Below, piece by piece: positions 1-9,957 of a DNA stretch of 64,000 bases; position 1 is the stretch's first letter; the number at the start of each line of letters is the position of its first letter. The notes beneath the pieces are model-generated. The model searched no databases, was not told where the DNA came from, and saw nothing but the letters and a program-made list of their open reading frames with translations. The stretch is from Allobaculum sp. Allo2. Lineage in GTDB: Bacteria; Bacillota_I; Bacilli_A; Erysipelotrichales; Erysipelotrichaceae. Where the stretch lies: positions 1,550,001 to 1,614,000 of the forward strand of contig NZ_CP078088.1 of NCBI RefSeq assembly GCF_022701175.1, read 5' to 3'. Made by a program: the position numbers and the translations under genes.

Positions 1-2
1 TG

Positions 3-800
3 CTGCAGACGTATGTCGTGCAGGTTTTCATGGATCCCTGCAACCTGATTTCCGGCGGCTTTACCGGTATTGCGCTGTTTATCAGCCGTGTCGCCTCGCT
101 TGGCGGGATGAATCTGCCGGTCTCTTTACTCATTATCCTCCTGAACGTTCCAGTCGCCGCGTTTTGCGTGCGCGCCATTTCCAAGCGCTTTGTTCTCCTT
201 TCGGCCATTCAGTTTGTTCTGGTTTCCATGTTCCTGGAAATTTTCAGCTTTGAACCGTTATTTTACGACATCATGATGAACCTGCTGTTTGGCGGCATTC
301 TCTGGGGCTTCTCGATTTCTCTGGCGTTAAGTTCCGGCGGCTCGACCGGCGGTACCGACTTTATCGCCCAGTACGTATCCAACAAGATTCACCGTTCGAT
401 CTTTAACATCGTGTTCTATTTCAACGTCGCGATGTATATCGCCTACGGTTTCTCCTTTGGCTGGATTTACTGCGCGTATTCCATCATCTTCCAGTTTTTG
501 TCCACGACCGTCATCAACAAGATGTACAAACGCTATCAGCGCATGACCCTGCAGATTACGTGCAAGGACCCAAAACCGGTTGTCGACGCGTTTATGGAAA
601 CAGTTCGTCACGGTATGTCCATCATCGAATGCAAGGGCGCGTACAAAGGTGAAACGTACTACATCTGTGAATCCGTTGTTTCTTCTTTTGAACTGCCGGA
701 GCTGACCCGTGCACTGATCAAGGCGGATCCGCACTGTCTGATCAACGTCTATCGAACCGTATCGTTTTACGGCAGCTTCTACCAGAAGCCAATCGAATAG
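3..800 (+). CDS. YitT family membrane protein (5' partial)
   Basis: Integral membrane protein of the YitT family. The function is unproven; relatives are five- or six-helix membrane proteins with a cytosolic C-terminal DUF2179 domain. The frame is open back to the first base of the window, and the visible N-terminus already reads as the family's conserved loop (VFMDPCNLISGGFTGIA), so the true start lies upstream and the GTG at 18 is probably internal. Hydrophobic segments fill roughly residues 1-165. The last 90 residues (from about KRYQRMTLQITCKDPK) match the soluble DUF2179 part. The frame is intact to the TAG at 798-800 and is followed by a hairpin terminator. Family assignment is confident; the transported substrate, if any, cannot be told. 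Confidence 0.85.
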   Translation: MQTYVVQVFMDPCNLISGGFTGIALFISRVASLGGMNLPVSLLIILLNVPVAAFCVRAISKRFVLLSAIQFVLVSMFLEIFSFEPLFYDIMMNLLFGGILWGFSISLALSSGGSTGGTDFIAQYVSNKIHRSIFNIVFYFNVAMYIAYGFSFGWIYCAYSIIFQFLSTTVINKMYKRYQRMTLQITCKDPKPVVDAFMETVRHGMSIIECKGAYKGETYYICESVVSSFELPELTRALIKADPHCLINVYRTVSFYGSFYQKPIE

Positions 801-837
801 AACCCTGTTTTATTTCCCTTGTTCTTTTAATGCACAC

Positions 838-882
838 GAAAGAGGAAGACCGAAGACGTCCGGTTTCCCTCTTTTTCTCTGG
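838..882 (+). terminator. Terminator after the YitT gene
   Basis: An imperfect inverted repeat (AGAGGAAGACCG, then CCGGTTTCCCTCT) is followed by TTTTTCTC. It sits 38 bases after the stop codon, as expected for intrinsic termination. Confidence 0.7.
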
Positions 883-980
883 CTTTTCGCTGGTGCAAAA
901 ATGCTTTAAATTTGTGGGTATTCGGCGCGAACCGATAAGCGCAAATAGTTAAATAATACGTATATTTCACAAATCGATTC

Positions 981-989
981 TGCTATAAT
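981..989 (+). promoter_or_regulatory. Extended -10 promoter element upstream of the PBP gene
   Basis: TGCTATAAT is an extended -10 (TGn plus consensus TATAAT). No convincing -35 lies 17 bases upstream, which fits an extended -10 promoter. It lies 260 bases ahead of the PBP start. The rest of 801-1248 holds no gene that I can recognise. Confidence 0.55.
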
Positions 990-1248
990 GAGAAGCGCGA
1001 AACCCGCTCCAGTTTATGCAGACGGCTTTTTATTCCCGTTTAAGAAGAACGGAGTAAAGTAAAAATCCAAATGTTCAGACTGGAACATGGACGACGCAAA
1101 GTTTTCGAATAAGCGAAAAATAAAATAAGAAATATATAAGCGAAAAAGGATCCGGATTGAGGATCCTGTCCGATAAATCCAAGTGAATTGAAAAGCCGGC
1201 ATTCCATGCCGATTGCCTTTGGTTCGCACCCACTGGAAAGGAGGAAAA

Positions 1249-3340
1249 ATGAGAAAACGCAGAAGCTCAAAATCCAAAGAAAAAGCAGCCGGATCAGCCG
1301 ACTGGTCTCCAATCGAATTCTGGTTTTATCCATCGTCATTGTGGCTCTGTTTTTGAGTCTGTTTGTGCGTCTGGTGGATATCCAGGCGATTCATCACAAT
1401 TCCTATCTCGAAAAGCAGGATGACTATACGTCCATTAAACAGTACAGTTCCGCACCGCGCGGTCAGATTTACGATGCCAAAGGACGTGTGCTCGCCAAAA
1501 CGGTTGCCTGTAAAAATATCGTCTATACGACACCGCAGAACGCTACGTATACCGATATGATGATTTACGCCGACCGTATGGGCGAAGTGTTCCATATTGA
1601 GATGGACGACTTCACCAATGCGGAAATCAAGGACGCGTACCTGCAGTACACAACGCTCCTCGATCCCGAAGATCCGCATTACGACGGTCTTGATCTGCTC
1701 AATGAAGAACAGAGAGCAACGTACGATGCGGGAGAAATGACATCCAGTCAGCTTCGGCAGATTCAGTTAGGTGCCATGACGCAGGAAACCATCGATCAGG
1801 CTGACGCGCGTGCTCTGAAGGCCGCAGCCATTTATAACCGTATGGCCCAGAGTTCGTCGACCGGTCAGTCGGCAGTCATTGCCGAAGACGCGGACGATGA
1901 AGAATGCGCCTATCTCGTTGAACACAAAAGCGAGTTTCCCGGCTTTGACATCGACTTTGGCGGCTGGAAACGCGAATATCCGTACGGCGAATCGCTCAGT
2001 GATGTTCTCGGATCCGTATCGACGTCCACCGAAGGTCTTCCAGACTCGCTGGCGGACGAATATCTGGCTAAGGGCTATCAGTACAATGCCCAGGTCGGCA
2101 AATCCGGTCTGGAACTGCAGTACAACGATCTGCTCAGCGGTACCGATGAAATCGCCAAAATCACCTACGACTCCAACGGTCTTGCGCATAAGCAGATTCT
2201 CCAGCCGGCAAAGAAGGGGCATGATCTTTATCTGTCTGTAGATATCGACTTGCAGCTCAAGCTCGATGAAACGTTGAAATCCGTTTTGCAGGCGTACGGC
2301 GGAACGAAAAACCGTGAAAACTTCTACACGCTGTTCATGTGCATGGAAAACCCACAGACCGGGGATGTGCTGGCCCTTTCCGGCTATCAGATGGATCCGG
2401 AAACCCGGCAGCTTTCCTATTACGCGTCCGGCAACTATACCCAGCTGATCAACCCGGGCAGCTGCGTAAAAGGCGCTACGGTGTACATGGGACAGTCCGA
2501 AGGCGTTGTGCAGGAAGGCGAAGTCATTGTCGATGAAGTCATGAACATCGGCGGACAGAATTTCGGCTCCTACACCGAACACGGTCCGGTAAACGATGTG
2601 CAGGCGCTTTCGGTTTCGTCCAACGTTTACATGTTCCAGATCGCGATGCGTCTTGGCGGGTATAACTATGTACCGGGCGAAGCCCTCAATATCGTCGATG
2701 TTCCTGGAACGCTCAACAAGATGCGCAATTACTATTCGCAGTTTGGACTGGGCAATATGACCGGTCTCGATGTTCCCAATGAAGTGACCGTCTTCGCAGC
2801 GGGAAACAATACACCCAACATGGTCATCAACTACGCGATCGGTCAGCTCGATACGTATACTCCTCTGCAGCTGATGCAGTATGCGGGGTAATCGCCGCAG
2901 ACGGCAAACTGTTCCAGCCGCGCTTTTACCAGTACTCCAAGGAAGTGGGCGGCGACGAAATTTTCGATCTGAACGAAGTCGTTCTGAAAAACGAACTCGA
3001 CGAAAAGAACGCCAGCCATCTCAAGCGCGTTCAGGAAGGCTTCCAGGCCTGCGTCGCGGATGAGAACTGCTTCAAGCCGCTTAAAAATCTTGATGAGAAC
3101 ATGGCGGCGAAAACAGGAACAGCCGAAGTCGGCGAATGGACCACGGCCAACCTGGTCGGTTATGGACCTGTGGAAAAACCGAGCGTCGCCTTTGCGTGCT
3201 CGGCACCGACGTCTTCGATCAACAGCCAGTCGCTTTCAGCCAACATCTGCGCCAATAACGTCGTAGGTCCGGTCCTGCAGGAATACTTCAACCTGTATCC
3301 GGAAAACCGCGTACAGAGCGGCGATTCGGCGGCGCAGTAG
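1249..3340 (+). CDS. Class B penicillin-binding protein (PBP2/FtsI type), two frame breaks
   Basis: Peptidoglycan D,D-transpeptidase that cross-links stem peptides outside the membrane. The start ATG at 1249 follows a strong GGAAAGGAGG site. Adding one A to the run near 1280 joins the basic N-terminus to the single membrane anchor (RILVLSIVIVALFLSLF). Then come the PBP dimerisation domain (APRGQIYDAKGRVLA) and the transpeptidase domain. All three catalytic motifs are present: SxxK as SCVK (PGSCVKGAT), SxN as SSN (VSSNVYMFQ), and KTG (AAKTGTAEV). A second break at GGGG 2885-2888 (one G short) hides the KTG part in another frame that runs to 3340. Whether it serves septal or elongation synthesis is not clear from the sequence. 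Confidence 0.9.
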
Positions 3341-3380
3341 ACGGGTTCAGCAAACCCAATAAATTAATTTGAATCAACTG

Positions 3381-3427
3381 ACAGCCCCGATGGGATTGCC
3401 GCTCTGGCGCGCCCATGGGGGCTGTTT
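3381..3427 (+). terminator. Terminator after the PBP gene
   Basis: A long inverted repeat (ACAGCCCCGATGGG paired with CCCATGGGGGCTGT) lies 40 bases after the PBP stop and just before the rpmG promoter. Confidence 0.65.
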
Positions 3428-3436
3428 CAGGAATTA

Positions 3437-3465
3437 TTGTTCGTCTCAATTTTCTGTGCTATAAT
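3437..3465 (+). promoter_or_regulatory. Sigma-A-type promoter of rpmG
   Basis: TTGTTC (3437-3442), a 17-base spacer and a perfect TATAAT (3460-3465). It lies 27 bases before the rpmG start codon. Confidence 0.75.
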
Positions 3466-3491
3466 CGGCAGGAATGTAAGGAGGAAACAGC

Positions 3492-3640
3492 GTGAGAGAT
3501 CGTATCACTTTCAAGTGCGCGGTTTGCGGCGATGAAAACTACATCGGTACCCGTAACAAGAAAAAGCATCCGGAACGTATGACCATCAAGAAATACTGCC
3601 CGAAATGCAACAAAATGACTGAGCACAAAGAAAGAAGTAA
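3492..3640 (+). CDS. rpmG: 50S ribosomal protein L33
   Basis: Small zinc-ribbon protein of the large ribosomal subunit. It starts with GTG after AAGGAGGAAACAGC. The sequence MRDRITFKCAVCGDENYIGT, then the Cys pair CPKC, is the typical cysteine-containing L33 with two CxxC motifs. As sequenced, the frame runs on past the normal end. Adding one A to AGAAG near 3634 makes the protein stop at the TAA of 3638-3640, exactly 49 residues, the usual length. The C-terminal extension seen otherwise is therefore an artefact of a lost base. A promoter and a terminator flank the gene, so it is a single-gene unit. Confidence 0.9.
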
Positions 3641-3696
3641 TCGCACTGGATCTTCATCCGGGAATCCTTTTCCCGCGCCGTGTCCATTGCACAGAC

Positions 3697-3720
3697 GGAT
3701 GCCCAAGCGGCATCCTTTTT
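3697..3720 (+). terminator. Terminator after rpmG
   Basis: A perfect 7-bp stem, GGATGCC and GGCATCC, with a 5-base loop, followed by TTTTT. Confidence 0.85.
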
Positions 3721-3812
3721 GTAGCCGTTTTTTCGCTTTTGCGGCATCCGTTTAAGCTTTGCAGGTGAAAAAGCATATGATGAAGAAGGAAAAATTCCAG
3801 GGAGGTACAGTT

Positions 3813-4438
3813 ATGGAAGTAATCTGCAAACCCGTTGGTCCCGTACAGGCCAACTGCTATATTGTTTCCGATCATGGACACGCTTTGATCATCGATCCGG
3901 GTGATGAAGGCCGCGAAATCGCCATGATGGTTCGCGCGCTGAATGTGAAAGTGGATGCCATCTGTCTGACACATGCTCATTTTGATCATATCGGCGCGAT
4001 CGATACGCTGCTTGAAGAGTTCAACGTCGATGTGTACGTCAATCCGGCCGAACTCGACTTTCTGTCCCAGCCGGAAAAGAATGCTTCCGCTTCGTTTGTC
4101 GGCATTCCGCATCTGACGCTTCAGGCGAAACCGGTTGCCTACAAAGAAGGTCAGAATCTGATCGGTACCTTCGGCGTTTCGGCGTATTATGCGCCAGGTC
4201 ATTCGATCGGCAGTACGATTCTCGAAATCGGAGATAACCTGTTTACCGGCGATGTCCTGTTTGAAGGCTCCATCGGCCGTACCGATCTGCCCGGCGGATC
4301 CGTCAGCCAGATGCGCGATTCGCTGAACTTTCTCAAATCGCTGAAAAAGGATTATGTCGTCTATCCGGGTCATGGTCCATCGACCACGCTCGAACAGGAA
4401 AAACGCATAACCCGTATCTGATGTACAACCTGATCTGA
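3813..4438 (+). CDS. Metallo-beta-lactamase-fold hydrolase (glyoxalase II-like)
   Basis: Zinc-dependent hydrolase of the short glyoxalase II/YcbL-like group, which typically cleaves thioesters such as S-lactoylglutathione-type substrates; the substrate here is unknown. The start is ATG 3813 after GGGAGGTACAGTT. The zinc ligands are visible: HAHFDH (motif HxHxDH), the His of APGHSIG, the Asp of FTGDVLF and the His of YPGHG. As read, it stops at 4421. Adding one C to the CGC near 4406 restores the family ending EKRHNPYLM and moves the stop to 4438. The length of about 208 residues is normal. Confidence 0.85.
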
Positions 4439-4604
4439 TTTGATTTTGAAGAGCCTGCTCTGCGGACTTTTTCTTTTGCGTTTGATTCCGGCTTGGCGTT
4501 CGCTTTTGCCTTAGGATTTGTTCAAAGCGATCCAGTCATGCGCAGTCTGCTTCATACAGGGTGCATCTATGTATGGAAGACCCGAATATCTTCCTGTAAC
4601 GGAT

Positions 4605-5643
4605 CTATATCCCTTCCAGCATGCTTAACGGCTCCAGCATGATCTGATAGACGCTGATTGCCAGAATCCCGACAAAGCCATAGGCCGCATAGAGAAGATA
4701 ACGGCTGAACTGACTGAGCTGCTTTTCAAAAAGCAGCAGACGACCCTGCTGATACGCCTGCATCATCTCTTCCATACGGCTTGTTTCCAGACCAATTTCA
4801 AAAAAGCGGATAAACCGATCTTCCAGCCGTCTTTCCCTGCGTATGCACGCTTCCAGACTTTTTCCCGCTTCAATCTCTCGAATCCAGCTTTGCCATAAAA
4901 TCTGCGCGAAAGGAAAACAGCCCGATTCCTGAATTAGACGGCTGGCCTGCCTTGTGGACAAGGATGCTTTCTGGACGCATTCAAAGACGACGGCGCATTC
5001 CATGGACGAAAACGTCTTTAAAAGGGGAATGGAAAACAGAAGCGGCGAAATCCGGGAAGCCGCCTGCGGAAACGTGATCATCCAGCCGACGGCAACGACA
5101 CCGATGAAAACGGCGATCCAGAACAGCAGGGAAATCAGCTTCAGCAGATTCAGCAAGGAAAGGGAAGAGGACCCGCCTTCGCCAAGCAGGGAGGGAAGAA
5201 TGCTGTTGGCAAAAAACAGACCAGACCGCTCGCAAACGCCATGAGAAAGAGTGGGTAGCCGCTTTTTTCAGGAGCGTTCCATGCAGCGTTTTTCGCGCTT
5301 TGCGCAGCTGTTCGTGAAATTCGAGCGCCAGGGAAAGATCGAAGATTTCCATCAGAACACCAAGCTGCTTCATGTTCCGCTCTTTTTGTGAACGGACGAT
5401 CTGCGAAAACGGAATACCCTGTTCAAGCCGTTTTTCAATTTCTGCATGGGATTGAAACGAAAGAGACAGGGCATCGGGAAACGTCAGCCCGCTTTTGAGC
5501 AGCAGGCAAAACAGATCCATTTCCTTTTCATCCAGAACCGGCATCCCCTTCGGGGCGAAGACAGGCTTCAAAAGAAAGTCCCGGACGGGCGTTTTCTTTT
5601 TCTTCGAAGAGGCGATGGACGTCTTCCTCATTCCAGATTTCAT
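4605..5643 (-). CDS. comGB: Competence type IV pilus inner-membrane protein ComGB
   Basis: Polytopic GspF/PilC-type protein that anchors the pseudopilus assembly machine used for DNA uptake. The start is ATG 5643 after AAGGAGTGTGTTT. The N-terminal soluble F domain (CLLLKSGLTFPDALSLSF) is followed by hydrophobic helices (LLKLISLLFWIAVFIGVVAV), a second F-like domain (IRFFEIGLETSRMEEMM) and a last helix near the C-terminus. Two frame losses interrupt it, near 5250 and in the T run near 5205. Adding one base at each gives a continuous protein. It directly follows comGA, and the two overlap by about 115 bases as read, which is more than usual. The C-terminal end of comGA or this start may therefore be misplaced. 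Confidence 0.85.
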
Positions 5644-6477
5644 AAACACACTCCTTCTGATCGCCGTTTCGTAAAAGGCGGCAGACAAAAATTCCTTTCA
5701 GTACACTGCGCAGATCCTGCTCGTCTGCACCGAGATCGAGCAGGCGCAAAAGGCATTCCAGGCCGCTGCCGCAGTGCAGAGTCGTATAGACGACATGGCC
5801 GGTGAGGAAGCGCGAACGGTCATTTTCGCAGCGATTTCCGAACGGCATTCGCCGATGAAAAGAACATCCAGATTTTGGCGGAGCAGTTCTTCGAGGGTGC
5901 GCTGGTACGTAACGCCTCGGCCTGGATTGATCTGAATCTGCAGCATGTCCGGCTCCTGAATTTCGATCGGATCTTCCATCGTCACGATTTTCAGCGGCCG
6001 CTTTTCGAGAATGCGGTGGAGCAGCGCGTGAATGGTCGTCGATTTTCCCGATCCGGTAGGACCGCAGGAAATGATCAGACCCCGATCGGTCTGCGTAAAG
6101 CGCTCAAGACGTTTTGCTGCTTCCTTGCAGGAGCTGAGATCTTCAAGCGCAAAGTGTCTGGCCGAATGGAGAAGACGGATTACCCCGGTTTGCGTATCCT
6201 GAGCGTGAAGCAGAGAAAAGCGGCATTGCGCTTTCTTTCCGTAAACCGTCATCGTAAATTCGCCGGACTGCGGTTCATTGGGCTGGCAAAGATCCATGCC
6301 GGAAAGGAACTTCAGATACTCCAGAAACTCCGGCGGGAAAATGTCCTGATCCAGTTCTTCAAGCCCTTTGTCCGTTCGAAAGAAGAGGTGAAGTCCTTTT
6401 CCTTTGCGCTCTAAATGAATGTCGGTGATTTCCCGTTCCATCGCCAGAGACAGCAGCAGCCGGCAAAGATCGCGCAT
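5528..6477 (-). CDS. comGA: Competence type IV pilus ATPase ComGA
   Basis: Secretion-type hexameric ATPase that powers assembly of the competence pseudopilus. The start is ATG 6477 after a strong GACAGGAGGTGAG site. The Walker A is CGPTGSGKST, the Walker B-like aspartate box is TMEDPIEI, and the 'GECRS' and 'TGHVVYTTLHC' stretches are the His box and C-terminal signature of the PulE/VirB11 family. A frame loss in the TT run near 5808 splits the gene between GECRSEIAAKMTVRA and FLTGHVVYTTLH. The corrected C-terminus runs to 5528, overlapping comGB. It is the first gene of a two-gene unit, and a motif shared with comGC lies immediately upstream. Confidence 0.9.
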
Positions 6478-6483
6478 GGTCTC

Positions 6484-6503
6484 ACCTCCTGTCTGTTCAT
6501 ACG
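6484..6503 (-). promoter_or_regulatory. Shared com motif upstream of comGA
   Basis: On the minus strand this reads CGTATGAACAGACAGGAGGT, ending in the comGA ribosome-binding site. The same 20 bases with one mismatch occur before comGC (15434-15453). The CGTATRAAC half could be the -10 region of a competence-specific promoter, so close to the binding site that the leader would be very short. That role is inferred. Confidence 0.5.
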
Positions 6504-6823
6504 AAAAACGAGACAGACGATGAAAATGGAAAGTCGACTTTTTCCGTCGGATTCGACCTCGAAGAAGATCCAAAGCCGTCAAAAAGCAGAGTCTTCAGAA
6601 GACGCAGATAGAAAAAGATCACCGAAAACGGGAGAGTCCGGTATCGCATTGCATTGCTGAAAACGCTGTCTTCGGATAAGGACAGGTATCTCAATAGGGT
6701 TTGTCTTTTGAAGCCTTTTATAGTTACAGGGAAAAAGAAAACAAATCGAAGCGAATAAACGGATCGATTCGTTTTTCAGGCAAAATCGCCCGCAAACATC
6801 GTATTGGCTTTGTGCGGGCAGGA

Positions 6824-7519
6824 ATGGGTAAAGACGAGGCGAACAAATTGAAACTGAAAACATCACAGAAACAGATGTCGGAATCCCTTTGGACAGTGGC
6901 ATTTTTAACGCTTTCCGGAGGACTGCAGGATGCGTATACGTATTTTGAGCGCGGAAAAGTTTTCGCCAACGCGATGACGGGAAATCTGGTCCTGATGAGC
7001 GCGCGGCTGTTTGAAGGGGACTGGATGGCGTTTTTAAAATATCTGTTTCCCGTTCTGGCCTTTTGCGGAGGAATCGCAGCGGCGCAGCTGATTCATCTGC
7101 ACTTTTTGCACGCCCGCTTTCACTGGCGGCAGATGATTACTGTACTTATGATCGTCCTGCTTCTGGGCGTACCGTTTATTGAAGCCGATTCGCTGGCCAA
7201 CGCGCTCGTTTCCTTTTCCTGCGCCATGCAGGTGCAGACGTTTCGCAAGTTTCATGGCATTCCCTTCGCTTCAACCATGTGTATCGGCAATTTGCGCGGC
7301 GGTACGGATTCTCTGATCAGCGCCATTCACAGTAACAATTCAGGCCTGTTTGAAAAAGCCTTCAGTTATTTCCTCATTATCGGTCTGTTCGTTCTAGGTG
7401 CCGGGCTGGGCAGAGTGTTCTGCCTGCAGTTTGGCTTAAAGACGATCTGGATTTCCTGCGCCCTTCTGCTTTGTGCGCTGGTCATGATGAGCGTCCATCC
7501 GGATGTCGTGGAAAAATAA
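6824..7519 (+). CDS. YoaK-like DUF1275 membrane protein
   Basis: Six-helix membrane protein of the DUF1275 (YoaK) family. The family function is unknown, though a transporter-like role is often supposed. Family marks are LTLSGGLQDAYTY near the N-terminus, FANAMTGNLVLM, and CIGNLRGGTDSL in the second half. The frame is open further upstream to about 6700 without a good start. ATG 6824 and TTG 6848 (after GAGGCGAACAAA) are both possible, and TTG 6848 has the better ribosome-binding site. The gene is intact and diverges from comGA. It shares a terminator hairpin with the convergent EamA gene. Confidence 0.8.
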   Translation: MGKDEANKLKLKTSQKQMSESLWTVAFLTLSGGLQDAYTYFERGKVFANAMTGNLVLMSARLFEGDWMAFLKYLFPVLAFCGGIAAAQLIHLHFLHARFHWRQMITVLMIVLLLGVPFIEADSLANALVSFSCAMQVQTFRKFHGIPFASTMCIGNLRGGTDSLISAIHSNNSGLFEKAFSYFLIIGLFVLGAGLGRVFCLQFGLKTIWISCALLLCALVMMSVHPDVVEK

Positions 7520-7522
7520 AAT

Positions 7523-7571
7523 AAGGGTCTGTGTTCGAGAAAAGGGGACCTTTGTCGAATACAGACCCTTT
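7523..7571. terminator. Bidirectional terminator hairpin
   Basis: A near-perfect inverted repeat (AAGGGTCTGTGTTCGA and TCGAATACAGACCCTT) lies between two convergent genes, the YoaK-like gene on plus and the EamA gene on minus. Confidence 0.8.
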
Positions 7572-7610
7572 GATTTGGATCCAAATCGTTTGGAAAGGAT
7601 AACGTCACGC

Positions 7611-8531
7611 TCAGGCCGTTTTTGCCTGCAGGTGTCTGCGCGCGGACGCGGGCAGAGAATTCCAGATGACGCTGCAGATGACGATGGCCGCGCCAGCAAG
7701 CGATAAGCCGCTGAGCGATTCGTAGCCGGCCAGAGCAACGAGCGTCGGATTGAGTACCGGTTCGATCGCGTTGACCAGAGACGCGTTGAGCGCGCTGATC
7801 AGGCCGGTTCCTAAAGCGAAGAATACATAGGCGAAGCCGACCTGGAAAGTACCGAGCCAGAAAATCGCAAACAGATTGGAAGGCGTCATGGAACAGCCGT
7901 AAGCAAACGGAGCCATGCAGATCACGGTACCGATCTGGCCAAGGAAAATGGACGAGAGGGCATCGCCGTTTTTAAAGCTGTTCAGCATGAACAGAATCGC
8001 GTAGAAAAATCCGGAAAGGATCGCGATCAGATCGCCGGCCCAGCTGCCGGACTGCAGCGAATCCAGGAAGAAGCAGACAATGCCGATCACAATGAGCGTC
8101 AGGGCGATGATCTGTCTTCGATCCGGCTTTCGATGAAACAGGATAAGGTTCAGCAGGACGATCCAGATCGGGCAGGAAAACTGCAGGACAATCGCGTTGC
8201 CCGCAGCCGTCATTTTGTTCGAAAGAACAAAGAGCGTTGTCATGAACATGTACGCCACCGCCCCCGCAAACACCGATTTGTTCAGGCGCAGGCGATGGTG
8301 GGTAATAAGCATGAACAGACCGATCACGACAGCCCCAAAGCAGGAGCGAACGCCGTTAATGGCCAGCGAATTCCAGTTCGTCCATTTCAGAACGAGACCG
8401 CCTGTCGCAAAAAGAATTGAGGCAATGACCATGTACAAAATGCCTTTTGCCCCTTTTGAAGAAGCCATCCTCCTGGAAGAGGACGGCGATAGAGCGGCGA
8501 TCTCGTCGCTCTCGGTTACCGTTTGACGCAT
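7611..8531 (-). CDS. EamA/DMT family transporter
   Basis: Drug/metabolite-transporter superfamily permease with two EamA repeats. About ten hydrophobic helices are visible in 306 residues. The first repeat starts at ILYMVIASILFATGGLVLKW and the second at GDLIAILSGFFYAILFMLNS. The conserved GA/N-rich ends appear as NASLVNAIEPVLNPTLVAL. The substrate cannot be read from the sequence. The frame is intact. It is transcribed alone on the minus strand, with the 2-hydroxyacid dehydrogenase just upstream in the same direction (72 bases apart), so the two may be co-transcribed. Confidence 0.85.
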   Translation of the reverse strand: MRQTVTESDEIAALSPSSSRRMASSKGAKGILYMVIASILFATGGLVLKWTNWNSLAINGVRSCFGAVVIGLFMLITHHRLRLNKSVFAGAVAYMFMTTLFVLSNKMTAAGNAIVLQFSCPIWIVLLNLILFHRKPDRRQIIALTLIVIGIVCFFLDSLQSGSWAGDLIAILSGFFYAILFMLNSFKNGDALSSIFLGQIGTVICMAPFAYGCSMTPSNLFAIFWLGTFQVGFAYVFFALGTGLISALNASLVNAIEPVLNPTLVALAGYESLSGLSLAGAAIVICSVIWNSLPASARRHLQAKTA

Positions 8532-8602
8532 ACTTCCAGATCCTTTCTTAAACTCGGTTAACTCTTTTTATTCACTCTTATTGATTCGATACTTTGCCGC
8601 CT

Positions 8603-9552
8603 TCAGCCGGCCTTGATTTCGTTTTTAATCGTTCCGTTCAGCCACGAAAAGAGGTTGTCAAAGACAATTTCCGCCCGCTCTTTCATGGACTGTTCAGAAT
8701 CGTAGGCGATATGCGGTGTCAGAATCGTATTGGGCGCTTTTAAAAACGGCAGATCGAGGGGCAGAGGCGGCTCCTGATCAAAGACGTCAGTACCTGCTCC
8801 CGCAAGATGACCGTTTTCAAGAAGAGCAGCCAGTGCATTGTTATCGAGAATAGGTCCGCGCGCCGTGTTGATGACGATCGCTCCCGGCTTCATGCACTCC
8901 AGCTCCTTTTACCGATCAAACCGCGTGTCTGATCGGTCAGCGGCAGATGCAGGGAAAGAATATCGCTTTCCTGAAGCAGCTTGTCCAGGGGCACCTGTTC
9001 ATCGATCCAGTCACAATGAACTTGCGAGCGATTGAACGCCAGAACGCGGGCGCCCATCGATTTAGCCAGCTGAGCCGTACGCAGACCGATTTTTCCCGCG
9101 CCGGCAATACCGACGGTCCGATTCTGAAGCGTCCAGCCTTCCAGACGGCCTTTGGCCTTGCCTTCCCGGCAGGCCTGCTGAAGCGCTGGCACTTTTCGTG
9201 CAAGTAAAATCATCATTGCAATCGCCAGTTCCGCAACCGATTCCGTGGCATAGCCCGACGCGTTGGAAATCGCAATGCTGCGGTGCAGGGCTTCCTTTAC
9301 GGGAATGTGATCGACGCCGGTAAAGGCGACATCGATATAGCGAAGATGATCTGCCTGATCAAGAACAGAATCCGGAAGCGGCATATTCGCCAGAATCAGC
9401 ACGTCCGCATCCCGGACTTCCTCTTTGAGGGTATCGACATCGGATGTCCGTTCGTAAACAGTAAAGCGATGTCCGGCGGCTTCAATTTGGGATCGATACG
9501 AATCCAGCAGGCCCTGGGGAATGCCGAGGGATTCAAGAAGAACAATATTCAT
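8603..9552 (-). CDS. D-isomer-specific 2-hydroxyacid dehydrogenase
   Basis: NAD(P)-dependent dehydrogenase of the D-2-hydroxyacid family, interconverting 2-keto acids and D-2-hydroxy acids. The Rossmann motif is GIAGAGKIG. The catalytic residues are the Arg of NTARGPI, the Glu of DVFDQEP and the His of TPHIAYD. The frame is lost at the TTTT run 8907-8910. One extra base joins GLIGKKELEC to MKPGAIVINTARG and gives about 317 residues, the normal length. The exact substrate is not determinable; relatives include phosphoglycerate-, lactate- and 2-ketoisocaproate-type enzymes. Start ATG 9552 has a weak AAGGATG-like site. Confidence 0.85.
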
Positions 9553-9957
9553 AAAAACATCCTTTCCAGACGCTTCCTCTCCCGCAGACGAGACGGTCCG
9601 AACGCGGTGAGAGAAAGAATCGGTCTTCCAGCAGCCGCATGTCGGGCTGTCCTTTTAGTTTTAATCGTTCTGTCTGCAGCGCGCAATGGCGATCCCTCCG
9701 GAGCCAAAAGGACAGGCGGAATCGTATGGAACTTTTGCCTGAAACAAAATCCAGAGTGTTTTCGCCATACACGAATCAGGGAGATCCGAGAAATATCTCG
9801 GCGCAGCGATTCTGCCATCTCCAGAAAAGCACCAAAGGATATAAATCGGTCAAATCCGGCTGTTCAGATAGAAGAAAAGCCGGATTTCCTGCGAAATCCA
9901 GCTGTAAGGCAAAAGGGAAAATCCGTTTTGCGAAAAATGAAACTTGTTGCTTTCTGA
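9553..9957. other. 405 bases without a recognisable gene
   Basis: Several short frames exist on both strands, but none has family features, a good ribosome-binding site or consistent codon use. It presumably holds the promoter of the 2-hydroxyacid dehydrogenase on the minus strand. I see no riboswitch or strong terminator. Confidence 0.4.

Noticed and set aside
3641-3755. A long C-terminal extension of ribosomal protein L33
   Set aside because: It reads through the rpmG terminator hairpin. Restoring one A gives the usual 49-residue protein with a stop at 3640.
9283-9957. A 224-codon plus-strand frame overlapping the 2-hydroxyacid dehydrogenase start
   Set aside because: No ribosome-binding site or domain was found, and half of it is antisense to a well-supported gene.
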